Origin: Lojkania enalia
Taxonomy: Eukaryota > Ascomycota > Dothideomycetes > Pleosporales
DNA length: 64,000 bases
NCBI GenBank assembly: GCA_010094045.1
Contig: ML986593.1
Location: forward strand, 168,781-232,780
Direction of reading: 5' to 3'
Shown: one piece after another, positions 10,735 through 22,674 of the stretch
Layout of the letters: every line of letters begins with the position of its first letter
Numbering within the stretch: position 1 is the first letter of the stretch
The notes under the pieces: model-generated
Database searches by the model: none
What the model saw: only the letters and a program-made list of their open reading frames with translations
Told to the model about the DNA's origin: nothing
Translations under genes and position numbers: made by a program

Positions 10735-11890
10735 TGATTTTGACGACCCCGCGTGAACTCACCTTGAGCGACTTTCTGTCGGCCATAATTCCTCTCAAGG
10801 TATTCCATCAAGCCATCTTTCGATACTTTTGTGCATCTCGGCGTCTATTTGCAATCTTTCGGATAGTAGATCAGGAATCTCCTCGAGAGATTTCATTCGT
10901 CCGAAAATAGCTTAGGCTTCACCGCCGTTATCTACAAGCTAATGCTCCTCAGTTGCTAAGCTAAGCTATGCATGGTGGCCGAAAATAGCTGAACTGCCAC
11001 GGCGTAATCCTTCCAATTGTATTTGAGAGCTTCATCTTTAACTTGCTCTTCGAATAGCTTGAAATTAGCCGTATCCACTGATTCACTCATGCGAATTTTC
11101 TATCTTCTTCGTCGATTTATTCTACAGTTGTGGGCGATTCTTCCAATTCTCTACGAATTAGTTCCTTTTCGCTAGGCATATATAGGGCGATATTAATGCC
11201 ACCAAGGTGAAAATGTTCCTTTTCACCTATTCGACGTCGTCAAAGGCTTTAAAGACTCACATGCCATCCAGTTCCTTCAGCAGATTTACGTTTCTCAACT
11301 TCTGCCTTAACAATACTTATTTTCACCACGAGAGGAAACGATAGCATTGGCATGTTTCGGCATCGGCACTTTACATGCTCCTTGGCTTGCTTTAGGGACA
11401 ACCTATGGTGCACCGCTTCGTATATTTCTTGTACGAAGCTGCAAATGAGTGCATAGAGCCCTCTAGCTCCCCAACAATAGCAGGGTAATTCTCAATCCCA
11501 TGAGGTCGGGAAGGCTTACTAGAGCATCAATTAGGTGGTATGATCACCTTCTCGCATACGCAAGTTAATGCGATGCTTAAGGTGTTTAATAAGATCAAAG
11601 ACGTCACAGACCGGAAGATGAGAATAATGCAGGTACCGTACGTGACAGGAAGGACTCGGCATTTCAGCTTTGTTAAGAAAACTATTGATAAAAAATCCGA
11701 ATAAATGGAAATTATAACTGCTATCTTTTCCTTCGCGCCAATATTTTGGAGGCTAGAATGTGTCAGTGAGCTGATAAGGTTCCTCTAACACCCACTGTCG
11801 GCCAAATTGGAAATATTGATAAATGGTATAGCCCGGTTTGCAACCCCGATAATCATGCAGATATTCCTGACCTACAATTATAACTCTTCT
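10735..11890 (-). pseudogene. Decayed gene of unknown family
   Basis: Reading the minus strand downward gives several protein-like segments broken by stops and frame changes. Around 11886-11533 there is a run of about 118 codons with one stop (for example GCKPGYTIYQYFQFGRQWVL). Around 11500-11270 is ICSFVQEIYEAVHHRLSLKQ followed by AEVEKRKSAEGTGWH. Near 11190-11130 is KELIRRELEESPTTVE, and near 10840-10740 is DGLMEYLERNYGRQKVAQGE. Their order and composition suggest one former gene. I do not recognise it. Confidence 0.4.
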
Positions 11891-13235
11891 GACAGTGAGC
11901 ATGATTCCTAAGAATCTTCCTCAATACACGCTCTCATTCATTCCCTCTTGCTCCTTACCATCCCACGTCTCTTCCATTATCGTCATATCCCAAATTTGTG
12001 AGACTTCTGGAACCCTTTTCGTTACAGAGTCAGAGAAGAGTGACTCCGTAAAGGAGCTTCATCGTCCGTCAAAACGTCAAGGAATATGATTCGCAATTCG
12101 CTAGGACTCCGAAGTCGGAGAAGGATGTAGGAAAAAGCGGAAGACAATGACAGTGGCTCGTAACCTGTGCTCTGAAGATTATATAGTATATGAAGGAAGA
12201 TACGAACTAATTGGACCGAAGCTTCTTATCAGCTGAATGCTTATGACATGTTGACATCGTGAAGCGCTCCATTTGAACATGCTGAGTCAATTCCTAGGCG
12301 GGAACGGCCAGCTAGTAGACACGCCTATAGAGATACCATGAAAATATGTGATTAGAGTTTTTTCCGAAAGAGATATCTCGTATCTTCGCGTCTGTTCCGC
12401 GTGTACGGGTCTCAATATATAAAATCGGCACTATCCTCATGCGGGGCGTACGCGGTAACATCCCGTAGTAACAACACTGGACGGAACGTCGCAATCCTCA
12501 ATATTAGTGGATAGGAGCCCCCTTCCACCCGGACAAGTGGAGTATTTCCCATTAGTGACTGCTTCATGGTCGCGATGATAGTCGGTCTAGAAGAAGACCT
12601 AGAAGCCGAAATCGCTGCCGCAGTTGCTCGCCTAGCGTGCTAGGACTCGTGTAAGCGCATTATTCATATCGATCTTGTGGTATGTTCCGCTCTTATATTA
12701 GGCTCACCTCCCGCTTCCGGGTGTCGGGAGGATTTAGGTGTGCGTAAATAGAGAGATGGTTTAGCCTATTATATTACCTATACACTCGCGTCATCGCCCT
12801 CCAATATTGTTACTATTGATGGCGAGTGTGCTAAGGATTCAAGTTATGAGCGCCATGCGTGGCGCAATCTAGAGACTCACTATCTAGTAACTAGAAGGGG
12901 CCTAGGTAGTCTAAACATGGTATTGGGACGAGCCATGGTTAATGATTTGGCGCCGAGCATCGTGTGCATAACTTTGTTTAGAAAGCTGTGGGACTCCATG
13001 AGCAATATGTGATAATCTCGTCTTGACAGTATTCATAAAGCATTCCAAAGCCACGGGACTGGAAAGGCGTGGCTGTATCGGGAAGCCCGATGCTGGGAGA
13101 TGGGAGAGATAGATATATTGGGGTATTAATGGCAAGGAGGTTCAACTCGAAATCAACCCAGCATTTTAGTATTCTAGTTTCCCTTAAGACATTCGAATCA
13201 TAGAAGCATCTGGTCACCAAACTCCAACCAGAACT
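11891..13235. other. Intergenic stretch, no convincing gene
   Basis: Short frames only. Further minus-strand fragments (for example KRVPEVSQIWDMTIMEETWD near 12000) may extend the relic to the left. The last 150 bp must carry the promoter of the cysteine-rich secreted protein. Confidence 0.35.
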
Positions 13236-13625
13236 ATGCAACTTCCACGAACTCTCTTCACCTTGCTCACGGTCGCGACCGCAACCTCTGCTATCATTAT
13301 CGATCCGCGTTCAGACCCAGGAGGTCCCTGCGAGCAAAAGAGCGATTGTTACGGCGGCGCGCTCTGCTGCAACAAGATATGCACACTTGGAAGCTGTGTA
13401 CCGGGCTCGGTCCCAAACGTCGGAGCACCATGCATGGACTACTACAATTGCTTTGGAGGTGCGATATGCTGTAGCGGAAAATGCCAGGTGGGGAGTTGTA
13501 GAATGGACGGAACATGTGATGCAGATAATGATTGTTATGGATGGTGTCACAACAGTGCGAGTCGGAAGTGCTGCATTTCATGGGGGCAAGTAGAAGGAAA
13601 GTGTAGCTGTGTCGGCTACTGTTAG
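13236..13625 (+). CDS. Small secreted 20-cysteine protein with tandem six-Cys modules
   Basis: 129 aa, single exon, ATG 13236, starting with a signal peptide (MQLPRTLFTLLTVATATSA). The mature part contains 20 cysteines in three blocks. The first two have exactly the same spacing, C-x5-C-x5-CC-x3-C-x4-C (CEQKSDCYGGALCC... and CMDYYNCFGGAICC...), the order typical of inhibitor-knot (knottin) folds. The third is longer, C-x5-C-x3-C-x7-CC-x8-C-x-C-x3-C. No further domain. An extracellular, disulfide-stabilised protein is seen. An effector-like or antimicrobial role is only inference; no function can be read from sequence. Confidence 0.8.
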   Translation: MQLPRTLFTLLTVATATSAIIIDPRSDPGGPCEQKSDCYGGALCCNKICTLGSCVPGSVPNVGAPCMDYYNCFGGAICCSGKCQVGSCRMDGTCDADNDCYGWCHNSASRKCCISWGQVEGKCSCVGYC

Positions 13626-13871
13626 TGAACCTACAGGGGCTCGTTTTACTGACAAATGATAACACTTTTGCACTATGGATAGCTGGTTGGCACCGTGATG
13701 AAATTGGATTAGTCATATGCTCTAATAAAATCATTGATTTCAAAGCTATTGGTGAATGTGTGATAATAGTATCCAGAATGAGGAAGAGGAATGATTGATA
13801 TAGCCGCGAACTAATGTCATATAGTTTGGATTCAGATATTGTGAACTCGCCTCTATTAATGCCCCCTTGGT

Positions 13872-15041
13872 CTAGGTCGAATTTTGCAGAGGCTTTCCAG
13901 TTTCAAACAGTTCTTTGGCCAACCCATATTGTAAGGGCCCATTGAGCGGTGGACAGTGCACAGATTCGGTAAATCCGTCTCCACAAATTCCGTTTAACGT
14001 TTTCCACACGTCGATCTTGATTAGATGATGCAGCTCAGACGCTGAGCCAAATCGACATCGAAAGTCGACGAAGCAGTGCGAGCAATGCCGCGTGCATTCC
14101 GGGATTGGATCGGGCAGCCAATGACTTACAGAAGAGTCCGTGGGGTAAGTGGGGTCAGTAGTGTCGCGATACTGTAGTTTGGAGGCATAGACGTGTGGGC
14201 AGAGGTAGAGGCCGCGTAGGACAGCATAGCGCTCCGACACCAGCAGTGTACTCCACGGTTTCGGAAGCTCGATAACATATTGTACGTGGGAGGCAAGTGG
14301 AAATTTGATCACCTGGGCGTTTCGCGCTCGCTTTTCCCGAACTCTGGCTCTATAGTTCAGAAGCAGGCCTTGCTCAACATTCGGAAAGCCTATATCTGCC
14401 ATTGCTCTCAACTCATGAGTTGCCCACGGCTTGCGATATGTTCCTGAGCATTCTAACAAAGATGCGCATATTCCTGTGCTCTTTCCATGGACATAATAAT
14501 CTTGCAATTTCTGTGCTAGGAAGGAGGAAACTCCATGGATAGTGGCTGGTAAGTTTCTGTCTGTGTGGTGATTTTTGAGTAATGGCCAAGCGCATGCAGA
14601 GTTGTACGGACGAATGACTCCGCATTCATTACAACTTGCATACGCTGGCATATCCCTAGCGAGTGCTGAGATGAGGGAACTCCAAGTAGACCATGATTCA
14701 CTATCATTCCAGGGTTTAGGCCAAGATTTTGTTCCTAACTTATCGCAAAGACTGCGCGACGCAAAGGCCAGTGCGGCTTCGGAGTTGCGGGGGAGATACT
14801 GCGTGATCTGCAAGAGCAATTCGGCTGGTAGAAGCTCTAGTTGACTCTGGATGCGATTTTGAGTTCGATTTGCGTCTGGTCTAATTGTCGTTGCATGAGA
14901 CTTCTGACACTGTTCACAAAACCACTGTTCAGGAACGTCCCTAGGGCCCTTCGAGGAGCCGAATATTTTCGCATGAAACTCGCATCGACCTGACCCGAGA
15001 CACGGAAGAAGGTCTGGCAAGAACAAGCTGCGGTTAGACAT
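13872..15041 (-). CDS. F-box domain protein
   Basis: 389 aa, one exon, ATG 15041. Residues about 67-103 fit an F-box (LELLPAELLLQITQYLPRNS followed by AALAFASRSLCDKLG). Proteins with this motif bind Skp1 and present substrates to SCF ubiquitin ligases. N-terminal cysteines (LPCLGSGRCEFHAK, WFCEQCQKSH) and later CNECG and CTRHCSHC pairs could bind metal, as in several fungal F-box proteins with no known substrate. The C-terminal repeat type (WD, LRR) is not evident. It is divergent from the LPMO gene. Confidence 0.75.
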   Translation of the reverse strand: MSNRSLFLPDLLPCLGSGRCEFHAKIFGSSKGPRDVPEQWFCEQCQKSHATTIRPDANRTQNRIQSQLELLPAELLLQITQYLPRNSEAALAFASRSLCDKLGTKSWPKPWNDSESWSTWSSLISALARDMPAYASCNECGVIRPYNSACAWPLLKNHHTDRNLPATIHGVSSFLAQKLQDYYVHGKSTGICASLLECSGTYRKPWATHELRAMADIGFPNVEQGLLLNYRARVREKRARNAQVIKFPLASHVQYVIELPKPWSTLLVSERYAVLRGLYLCPHVYASKLQYRDTTDPTYPTDSSVSHWLPDPIPECTRHCSHCFVDFRCRFGSASELHHLIKIDVWKTLNGICGDGFTESVHCPPLNGPLQYGLAKELFETGKPLQNST

Positions 15042-16090
15042 CTATGCTATAGGGCAGTTGCTAAGACCAGAAGGGGCTCTCATTTAGGCTTGAAGCAGAG
15101 AGGACTGCTGCTAATTATACGTGCCGTTCTCAGGAAATCCCTCAGCGTTTCCGCAACGTATGGGCAGGAGATTTGCGGTCTCGAAAAACTTTGATGATGT
15201 AGTCCTCTTGGAGTTATATGATTGATGAATGTAGTGGTGGGCTGCTTGTTGTGTAAGAATGTAGGAGCAAAGACTGGAGTGGTCACGGCTTTGAGTTTGA
15301 GTGGCAATCGCAACCAAGGCGACTCGGTTCTTGGCGTACTCCATTTTCCTCGCAACTTGCCACATCCATATTTCACTCACAATCTTCACTGGCGTAGAGA
15401 CATCTTCGACTTTGACTACTCTGGAGAGAGTAATGTTTGAACGACTTTTTCAACTTGGTTTTGCATCGTTCGATTTCTACTTCCTCCTACCTTCAATCGA
15501 AATTGCTAACGAGTTCAAACGCCACCAAATGAAACAAATCAGCTTGAAACATAGCCTTGCGTGCTAACCCATTACTCCACAATCCACATGTTTTTCAATG
15601 ATTCGCACTAAAATTCTTATCGAGTGCTCATTCAAGTAAAGCCTTATACCCGTGCTCCCCTTCTTAAATTTCCGACCATGATCCCGCGCACTAGATCGTC
15701 AGCATCTGTTTCGCATCGCATAAAAGTCACTAGAAAAGCACCTATTTCTTGGACAAGTACTGCCTTTAGGAGCATATTGATGACTATCATAGAGCAAAAG
15801 TGTACGGGATGTCCGCTGACGTATGGCTAGGTTGTAACCTGATTTTGAAACTCAAGGGTATGTATATATAGGTAGAAAGGAGGTACAGTATTTAGATTCT
15901 CCAACGCACCTCCTAGTGGTTGACATTCTTTAGATTCGTTTTCAGGGTTTGATACGTTCTTTCACTCAGTTTAGCCTTGACGGCGTCCATTCATTCATTT
16001 CAATCGTTCGATTAAACACTAGCAGCTTAGTCTGCTTATTCAACAGCGTACCAATTTTCAATTCAGTTGAGTTGACATTAGTATTTCCAC
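15042..16090. other. Divergent spacer between F-box gene and LPMO gene
   Basis: About 1 kb with overlapping short frames that share no conserved pattern. It carries a TATATATA tract near 15863-15870, about 225 bp before the LPMO start, that may be its TATA element. Confidence 0.4.
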
Positions 16091-17370
16091 ATGCTTCAAA
16101 CCGCTCTCCTTTCCCTCACCCTCGCGGGTTCAACTCTCGCTCACATAGCGGCCTGGGCCCCGGGGATGTACTGTCGTGGTGGTTCAGATCCAAATATCGA
16201 CAACCAGAATACCAACGATGCCGTAAACCCACTCTACAACCTTACAAAGGAAGATTGGTGGTTTCAACACGATCGAGGCTGCGATATCGTGCCACCAAGG
16301 GCTGGCGAGTTTCTCGAAGTGCCTGCCAATGGCAACTTTACTGTTGAACTGGCGCACAATCGCGCTTCAACTACGCTGAGTTATGATGGTCGATTCGTCA
16401 CTGCTTGGCCAGATGGCGGTGATCACCCGGAGAACTGGAATGGGTGGAATACGGAGGGAACGCCGGCAGTATGCTTAAAAGATGACGGCGCGATGCATGC
16501 CTACAATGAGTCCTCGGCTGCCGGCACTGCATTCGCAATAAGCTACAATTCGGATATTGAGGACGTGACGATGGAGAACTTGGTGGTGTTTACCACATTG
16601 TATCATACTCCGTGGAAGCGATTGGCAACATATCAGGTACCAAACTTGCCTCAATGTCCAGAAGACGGCTGTCACTGTGCTTGGCTTTGGGTTCCAAGTG
16701 GATGTGGAGAGCCAAACATGTAAGTTTTCTAGCCTATTTGATTCGAAACCCTTGTTACTGCCAGTTAGATCTAATAGTAACCGACCCGAGCAGGTACATG
16801 CAAGGCTTCAAATGCAAGGTTACTGGCGCCACTTCCACCTCCCCACTTTCAAAAGCTCAGGTGCCAGCCTTTTGCGAAGATGACCAGTCAAAATGTGTCA
16901 AAGGGGCCAAGCAGATGCTCGCGTGGCACCAGAAGACGGGTAATAACATTGAGACTAAGCCAGGAGTTACCCCCAACTACAATCAGAAGTGTGGATGGGC
17001 CGAAGGCGCGCAGACCGATATCTTTGAGAGCGCTGCCTTACCGACTTCGATCATCCCTCCTTCGAACGGGACATCTCAGCCTGTGACCTCGACATCAAGT
17101 GCCGTGGTATCCGTGATGCCAGTAGATGCGACTATAATAACGTCGCTGTTGCACGGCCCAAACAAGTCTTTGACTACCCTCGCCACTTCGACGGTTATTG
17201 CCAAGGACTATACATCGGCGATATTGGTCTCATCCGCGACATCGACTATCGTCTCGACTGCTGCGCCTGTCGCAAATACCACTATAGGGCACTACAATCG
17301 CCCGACTAGAAAGTTATGCAGTAAGGGGACGCCTCGAGCCCGTGCCCGAGCTGCAGTTGCTGCTGCGTAG
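16091..17370 (+). CDS. Secreted lytic polysaccharide monooxygenase, probably AA14
   Basis: Two exons: 16091-16719 and 16794-17370, with a 74-nt intron (GTAAGT ... GCAG). 401 aa. A 17-residue signal peptide ([17 protein letters not shown]) ends exactly before His18, which becomes the N-terminal copper-binding histidine of the mature enzyme. Conserved blocks such as [59 protein letters not shown] and [16 protein letters not shown] match the fungal LPMO group that I associate with AA14, whose described members oxidise xylan on cellulose. His112 is a candidate second copper ligand. After the catalytic domain there is an S/T-rich tail of about 110 residues ending in an Arg/Ala-rich stretch. No CBM or GPI signal is seen. 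The exact AA family number is from memory. Confidence 0.85.
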
Positions 17371-18740
17371 TAGGTAGATAGCGATCACCAATTCAACAAT
17401 CCACGTATATGAAGCCAGCCCGTTAATGTGGCATCTTCAGCTATCGGGTTTACAGTTTGTCGTTTTCGTTCTTATATAATTTTCTCCTAGCTCCTGTATA
17501 AATGTAGGGAACCGTCGCAAATAGACTGATCAATGGCAGAATTCTGCTATGGAACGTTAAAGGCGCTGTGCATCGTTGCATGTCACAATAACATGATGAG
17601 TAACTGGTCGTGGTTGGCACACGACAGCTGGCATACCAGGTAGGATCGCCTGATGTCCGCGGTCCATTGCGATCTGCTGTAGTACATTGCACACGGCGTC
17701 AGCTACGGTTGGTCATCTGCACGCGGATGATTGTGCAATTGATGTGAGGCTCAAGTGGTACAAGGACAGCCGTTGGCGTATGACGTTTGCGTGCTCCGTC
17801 GGTTCCGTTCCGCCAATTCAAGGCGTGATCCCTGGTTTCAATATGGCAGGCTCCGGAAATGAAGGGTTGACAGGGCAAATGAGCGCGCTGATGGCATCCC
17901 TCAAGCTAGCCCCTGCGTGTTGTCATGCTGTAGACTGTATAGGACAGCCGGATAGGATAACCGTATAGTACACCGAGAGGCGAATACTAGAAGGATGTTG
18001 AGGCTAGGTGTTTCCTGAGCCTGCGCCGGCGTGCGGGTAGTGGATACAAAGCAGAGCACGCCAGTGGAGGGAGTGGATGACAGGCCGTTTCAAGCCAAGC
18101 TGGCGCGTTTCTTATCGACGGCCAAGGCCCGTGCTAACCGGTTCCAGGCGGCCTTGATCCGGATTGGCTAGTCACCAGCGCCCAGCTCGGCATAGCGCAG
18201 GCCGCCTTTCCTTCCCGCGGAAGCTCGATCGTCCTCGCTACATGGCAATCTCGCAGCTTTCCAGTTTTCCCTGCCGACATCGTTGTTGAACGGACGTGCA
18301 CTGTTGGACGCGGCCGGCTCGCCTAGCGGGACAAGGCAATGGTGATGGAAATCATGAAATGCTTGCGTTCCTCCCCTGGCGGATGAGGGAGGAGGTGAAC
18401 GACTAGGACGCGCCGACGTCGTTTGTCTGTCACTTCCTTCCTTTCCTTCTTCCTCGCGCCTTCCCTCGTCCAATTCGCCCCTGCTCGGTGGGTGAACTGC
18501 TCTTGCCACTTGCGCTCGACAACCTCTTCTCGCGGTAGGAGCTTTCCACCACGCACAGTCGTTCGTTGCACGCGCGCTCCTCCGTGTTGGAGAGAAAAAA
18601 AAAACCCTCCCCCAATAACCCCCAGGCCAGTCCATCGCTCGTTTTAACTGCTGCGCGCCTTTGCTTTCGCTCGCTGCCTAGTATCTGTACGCTTTTTTGT
18701 CGCTTGCCGCTCGTTCTTTGCATACGAAATCGAGTTCATT
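17371..18740. other. Intergenic stretch with GH72 promoter and leader
   Basis: Open in short frames only. The 3' 500 bp are GC-rich, then CT-rich (TTCCTTCCTTTCCTTCTTCC near 18435), typical of a highly expressed fungal gene leader, and include a run of ten A at 18595-18604. Confidence 0.4.
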
Positions 18741-20143
18741 ATGCGCTCCGTTGTCTTGACGTGTGCCCTCGCGGGCGCAGTGGTTGTCGCTGCCATTCCC
18801 ACCATCTCGGTCAAAGGCTCCAAGTTCTTCACCAGCGAAGGCGATCAGTTCTTCGTCAAGGGTATGCCACCTATTTCACCGCTTGAAACCTAGCTGCGCT
18901 GATAATGTGCTCTTAGGAATTGCCTACCAACTCGTTCCCGACGACCCCCTCATCGACAACACTCAATGCAAGCTCGACGCTGCCTTGATGAAGGATCTTG
19001 GCACCAACTCGATTCGGGTATATCATGTCGATCCTGAGGCCGATCATGAGGGCTGCATGTCCACGTTTGCGGATGCGGGCATATATCTTTGGGTGGATCT
19101 GGATACCTTCAATACGCAGATCGAGCAGGATGCCCCCCATTGGAACGAGACCCAGCTGGAAGCTTTCCAGAAGGTCATGGATGAGTTCCAGCAATTTGAC
19201 AACACTGCCGGCTTCTTTGTTGGCAATGAAGTTCTGACGAAACGTACGCACGCCTCTACCCGACCCTCCTGTGTAGTAGTCTCTAACGTCTTTCGTAGCC
19301 AATGGCTCGGTGGCTGCACCCTTCGTGAAAGCTGCCGCCCGCGACCTTAAGGCTTATCGCGATTCGAAGAACTACCGCAACATTCCTGTCGGATATTCTG
19401 CCGCCGACATCGCCTCGCTCCGCCCTATGCTGCAAAATTACATGGCCTGCGGCACGAACGCCTCCGAGTCCCTCGATTTCTTCTCTCTCAACGCATATGA
19501 GTGGTGCGGCGATTCTTCGTATGAACAATCTGGCTACGACGAACTCACCAGAAACGTCACTGACTACAATATCCCCATCTTCCTTTCTGAAACGGGTTGC
19601 AACGAACCATCTCCAAGGAACTTTGAGGATCAAACAGCGATATTTGGCGATGAAATGACGCCCTACTGGTCAGGATCGATCATCTACGAATGGATCCAAG
19701 AAGCGAATAACTACGGCCTCATCAAGTATGGCGAAAAGGTGGACCCCGCAGCCTCTGGCGCACCGCCAGATGGTTTCACCCGTTCTGGCACACCAACCCC
19801 AATTTCTCCCGATTTCCCGAATCTGAGCAACCAGTGGAAAACGCTTACTCCTTCGGGCGTCAAGGAATCGGACTACACTCCGACGCTCACACCCCCCCCT
19901 TGCCCGGCTTATACAAGTGATGTTTGGGAAGTGAATGGTGGCGTCGCGCTCCCGAGCGTCGGACAGACTTTCGATTCTGCCGTCAAGAGTAGTATCACCG
20001 CGAGTACGACAGTGCCTAGTGGGACGGGGCAGCCTAGCGCAAGCCCGACAGAGGGTGCAGCGCCTGGGAGCCCTATTAAAGAGGTCCAGGGAATGAGCGT
20101 CGGGCTACTCGGTCTGTTGCTAGGCTTCTTTTGGTGGATGTGA
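18741..20143 (+). CDS. GPI-anchored 1,3-beta-glucanosyltransferase (GH72, Gel/Gas type)
   Basis: Three exons: 18741-18861, 18917-19243, 19299-20143, with two 55-nt introns (GTATGC...TTAG; GTACGC...GTAG). 430 aa. Signal peptide MRSVVLTCALAGAVVVAA, then a GH72 catalytic domain: ISVKGSKFFTSEGDQFFVKG, GIAYQLVPDDPLID, the acid/base Glu in GFFVGNEVL, and the nucleophile Glu in IFLSETGCNEPSPR. There is no CBM43 module, as in the Gel1 subgroup. A Ser/Thr-rich linker precedes a hydrophobic C-terminus (MSVGLLGLLLGFFWWM) that fits GPI attachment. It cuts and re-joins beta-1,3-glucan chains at the plasma membrane and wall. Confidence 0.94.
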
Positions 20144-22174
20144 GGGGTATGTATCCGAGGCACATGGTAAGCCATTTTGTTCTGGAATATGGATGGCTGC
20201 TAGCAGTTTTATTTTCTGCTAATGTTTGAGCAGAAGCTGAAAGCAAAGGTTTGGTGGACGGATGGAGAAAGTTTTAACCATGGTCTAGAAGGATGGCTTC
20301 TTGAGTACATATATACCCATTCCCTATTTCCTTACTGAGGCATGCACAGGATGGCGAGCATGGCATAACGGGGCCTGGCTTCGTCGCGTAGAGCCGCTGG
20401 ATCGGTGGGGTATGATATAGTAGATAGATCCTGTGTATATTTTGCTCGCTAGTATGTATGAATATATCATGATACACGAATTTTTGAAAAAATGTCTGGG
20501 AGAGATGTAGGGGGCGACCTGAAGGAGCATTGAGGTATTGGAGTGATGATTGGTGCTTGCGGATTGTGGATTGTCTTGCTTTAGAGAAACGGGGTTATAG
20601 TGGGATTGAACAGATACCCTGGTCTCAAGCGCAGGAACTTTTGGTAGCGGTTTAAGGCTCGTGTGGCTTATAGTGTGGCTGTTGTTTTCTTCAAACTTGA
20701 ACCTCGAGGTAGTCGGGTATTGGAACATTGCTGTACTAGAAAAACCCTTCGTCAGAGCATATGATATGTAGTAGTACGACAGATTACGCAATAATACATA
20801 CATCATTGCATACATAAGCATCGCACTTCTCATTCATACTACATTCGCGCTGAAGTCGTATGTAATTGAGCCTCTCGTCACGCTAGGTGTCGCTTCAAGT
20901 GCCGATCGGGATATAAGCGTCGCATGCCGACGTTGCATACCGAATCCAAAAACCCAGATCATGCATCCGCAGTCTCCAGATTTTCCCCCGCATTGGCCTC
21001 GCGCCGGAACTAGCTCCATACGTATATACTGTATACATGCATAGATGGATGCTTGGGTGGGTCTATCGTGGCGGCGGTCACGATGCTTATTTCTCCGAGA
21101 ATAGATACCCACGAGGTAAGCCTAGCGAGAAGAAAAAGTCGTTGGACACGAGACCGCATATGTGCCGAGACGGGATCGCGGGCGTGGAGTGAGTGAGACG
21201 TGTTGAAGATCTGCGGCTCTTTGGCGGATCGATCGGGTGTTGAGAGGATTATTAATGGGGAGTTCTGGGTTGTTGTATAGGGGTGGGGATGGAGAGGTTT
21301 AATAGGACGGGATATGGTGATTGGACGGGGATTTAGAGGGATGGCGTGTTATGGGTGTTTGTGGGTTTAAGAGTAGTTATGGGTTAGTGGTAGTTTTCTT
21401 TGCATCTAGATATTCGACATAAATTTTGTGTGATTGTATTTGTTGGGAGAGAAAGAGACAAGCTATGCAATCGGAAATGTAAAGTTAGTAGTAGCGAAAT
21501 TCTGGATTAATAGCTAAGACTTTTTTTTTTTAAAAAAAAAGAAAAAAAAAAAAAAGAAAGATACTAGTAAGGCAAGTATCTGGGATCGGAGGAGGGAGGT
21601 GCAAATATACTAAATTTGTTCTCCAATGTTTCTTTTTGTTCGTGTTATTGTCGTGCTGGCGGTGTGTTTGACGTGATACGAGGAATGAGATCATATAGTG
21701 AGCTAGGAGAATAACACGCTCCCGAGTACGGGCCCACAGCCACATCACGGGCTCGTCATTCAATATACTCAAGTATTGAATAGTTCTCAAAGCGGAAATG
21801 CTGTGATGTCAAAAGCGTGTAGTTAAAGAAAGTATTACGTTTCTAGTATTGGAAGGGCTGTTCATAAGGCCGACTTTGCTGACAGTCATGTCATGAGCTG
21901 ACACGAACTGGGTTCTGTACTATGAAGTCTTCTCGTGTAGCAGTGGGTTGGTTGCTGGTCCATAATTGCATGGTCGAACGGTCCATTGGGAGAGTGAGGG
22001 CATACGATGGATGCAGATTAAAGAGCGTTGGCAAAAGGTATAAAAGGTGTCGCTGATAACCAACTCCTCATTATCGCTAGCTCTCGAACTTCACTTGTTC
22101 TCAGCTATTCTCTGGACATATACCAGTTGGTGCAATTCTTGCTGAAATCCACCTACAACCTCTACGCAAGCAAA
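20144..22174. other. Intergenic stretch, no gene seen
   Basis: About 2 kb without a convincing frame. It contains a T11/A9 palindromic tract followed by more A runs at 21521-21556. The last 150 bp are the promoter and leader of the BYS1 gene. Confidence 0.45.
22038..22047 (+). promoter_or_regulatory. TATA-like element of the BYS1 gene
   Basis: The sequence GGTATAAAAGG lies about 135 bp before the BYS1-domain gene start and is a good match to a TATA box. Assignment is by position and sequence only. Confidence 0.5.
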
Positions 22175-22674
22175 ATGCGCTTCACCCTCGTTACGATCGC
22201 TGCTCTTGCATCTTCGGCTGCTGCCGTAGGCCACGCTGTTGTGAAGAACAATTGCCAAGACACAGTGTACCTATGGTCAGTCGGTGGCGCGGTTGGTCCT
22301 AAGGTAACCCTCGGTCAAGGTATGTCCTGCATTCTCCCTTCCCCCCTGACAATATACTGATACACCTAGGCGGCCAATACTCCGAACAGCTCCACCGCGA
22401 TCCTGCCAGCGGAGGCATTGCCATAAAAATGACAAAGGTTAACGACGGCCTGTATACTGGGGCCCCCGAGCAAATCTTCGCCTACTCGCTAGATAACGAC
22501 AAGACGTGGTACGACATGAGCACAGTATTTGGCGAGCCGTTCAAGGGCCAGCATCTCAAGGTGATTTGCGGAGGAGGGGGCACTATTGATTGGCCGAATG
22601 GAGTGCATCCTGGAGGCAGCCAGGTCAAGGTGTGCTCAAGTAAAAATGATGTTATCTTTACGGCTTGTGCTTGA
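22175..22674 (+). CDS. Secreted BYS1-domain protein
   Basis: Two exons: 22175-22319 and 22370-22674, with a 50-nt intron (GTATGT...CTAG). 149 aa. Signal peptide MRFTLVTIAALASSAAAVG. The mature part shows the family pattern of Blastomyces yeast-phase-specific protein 1, a thaumatin-like fold: VVKNNCQDTVYLWSVGGAVG, LGQGGQYSEQLHRDPASGGI and FAYSLDNDKTWYDMSTVFG, with paired cysteines near the end. Such proteins are secreted and induced during infection or morphological change in several fungi. Function is unknown. Confidence 0.88.

Noticed and set aside
17687..17968. 93-codon frame after the LPMO gene
   Set aside because: It starts at TTG, has no ATG, and shows no family pattern.
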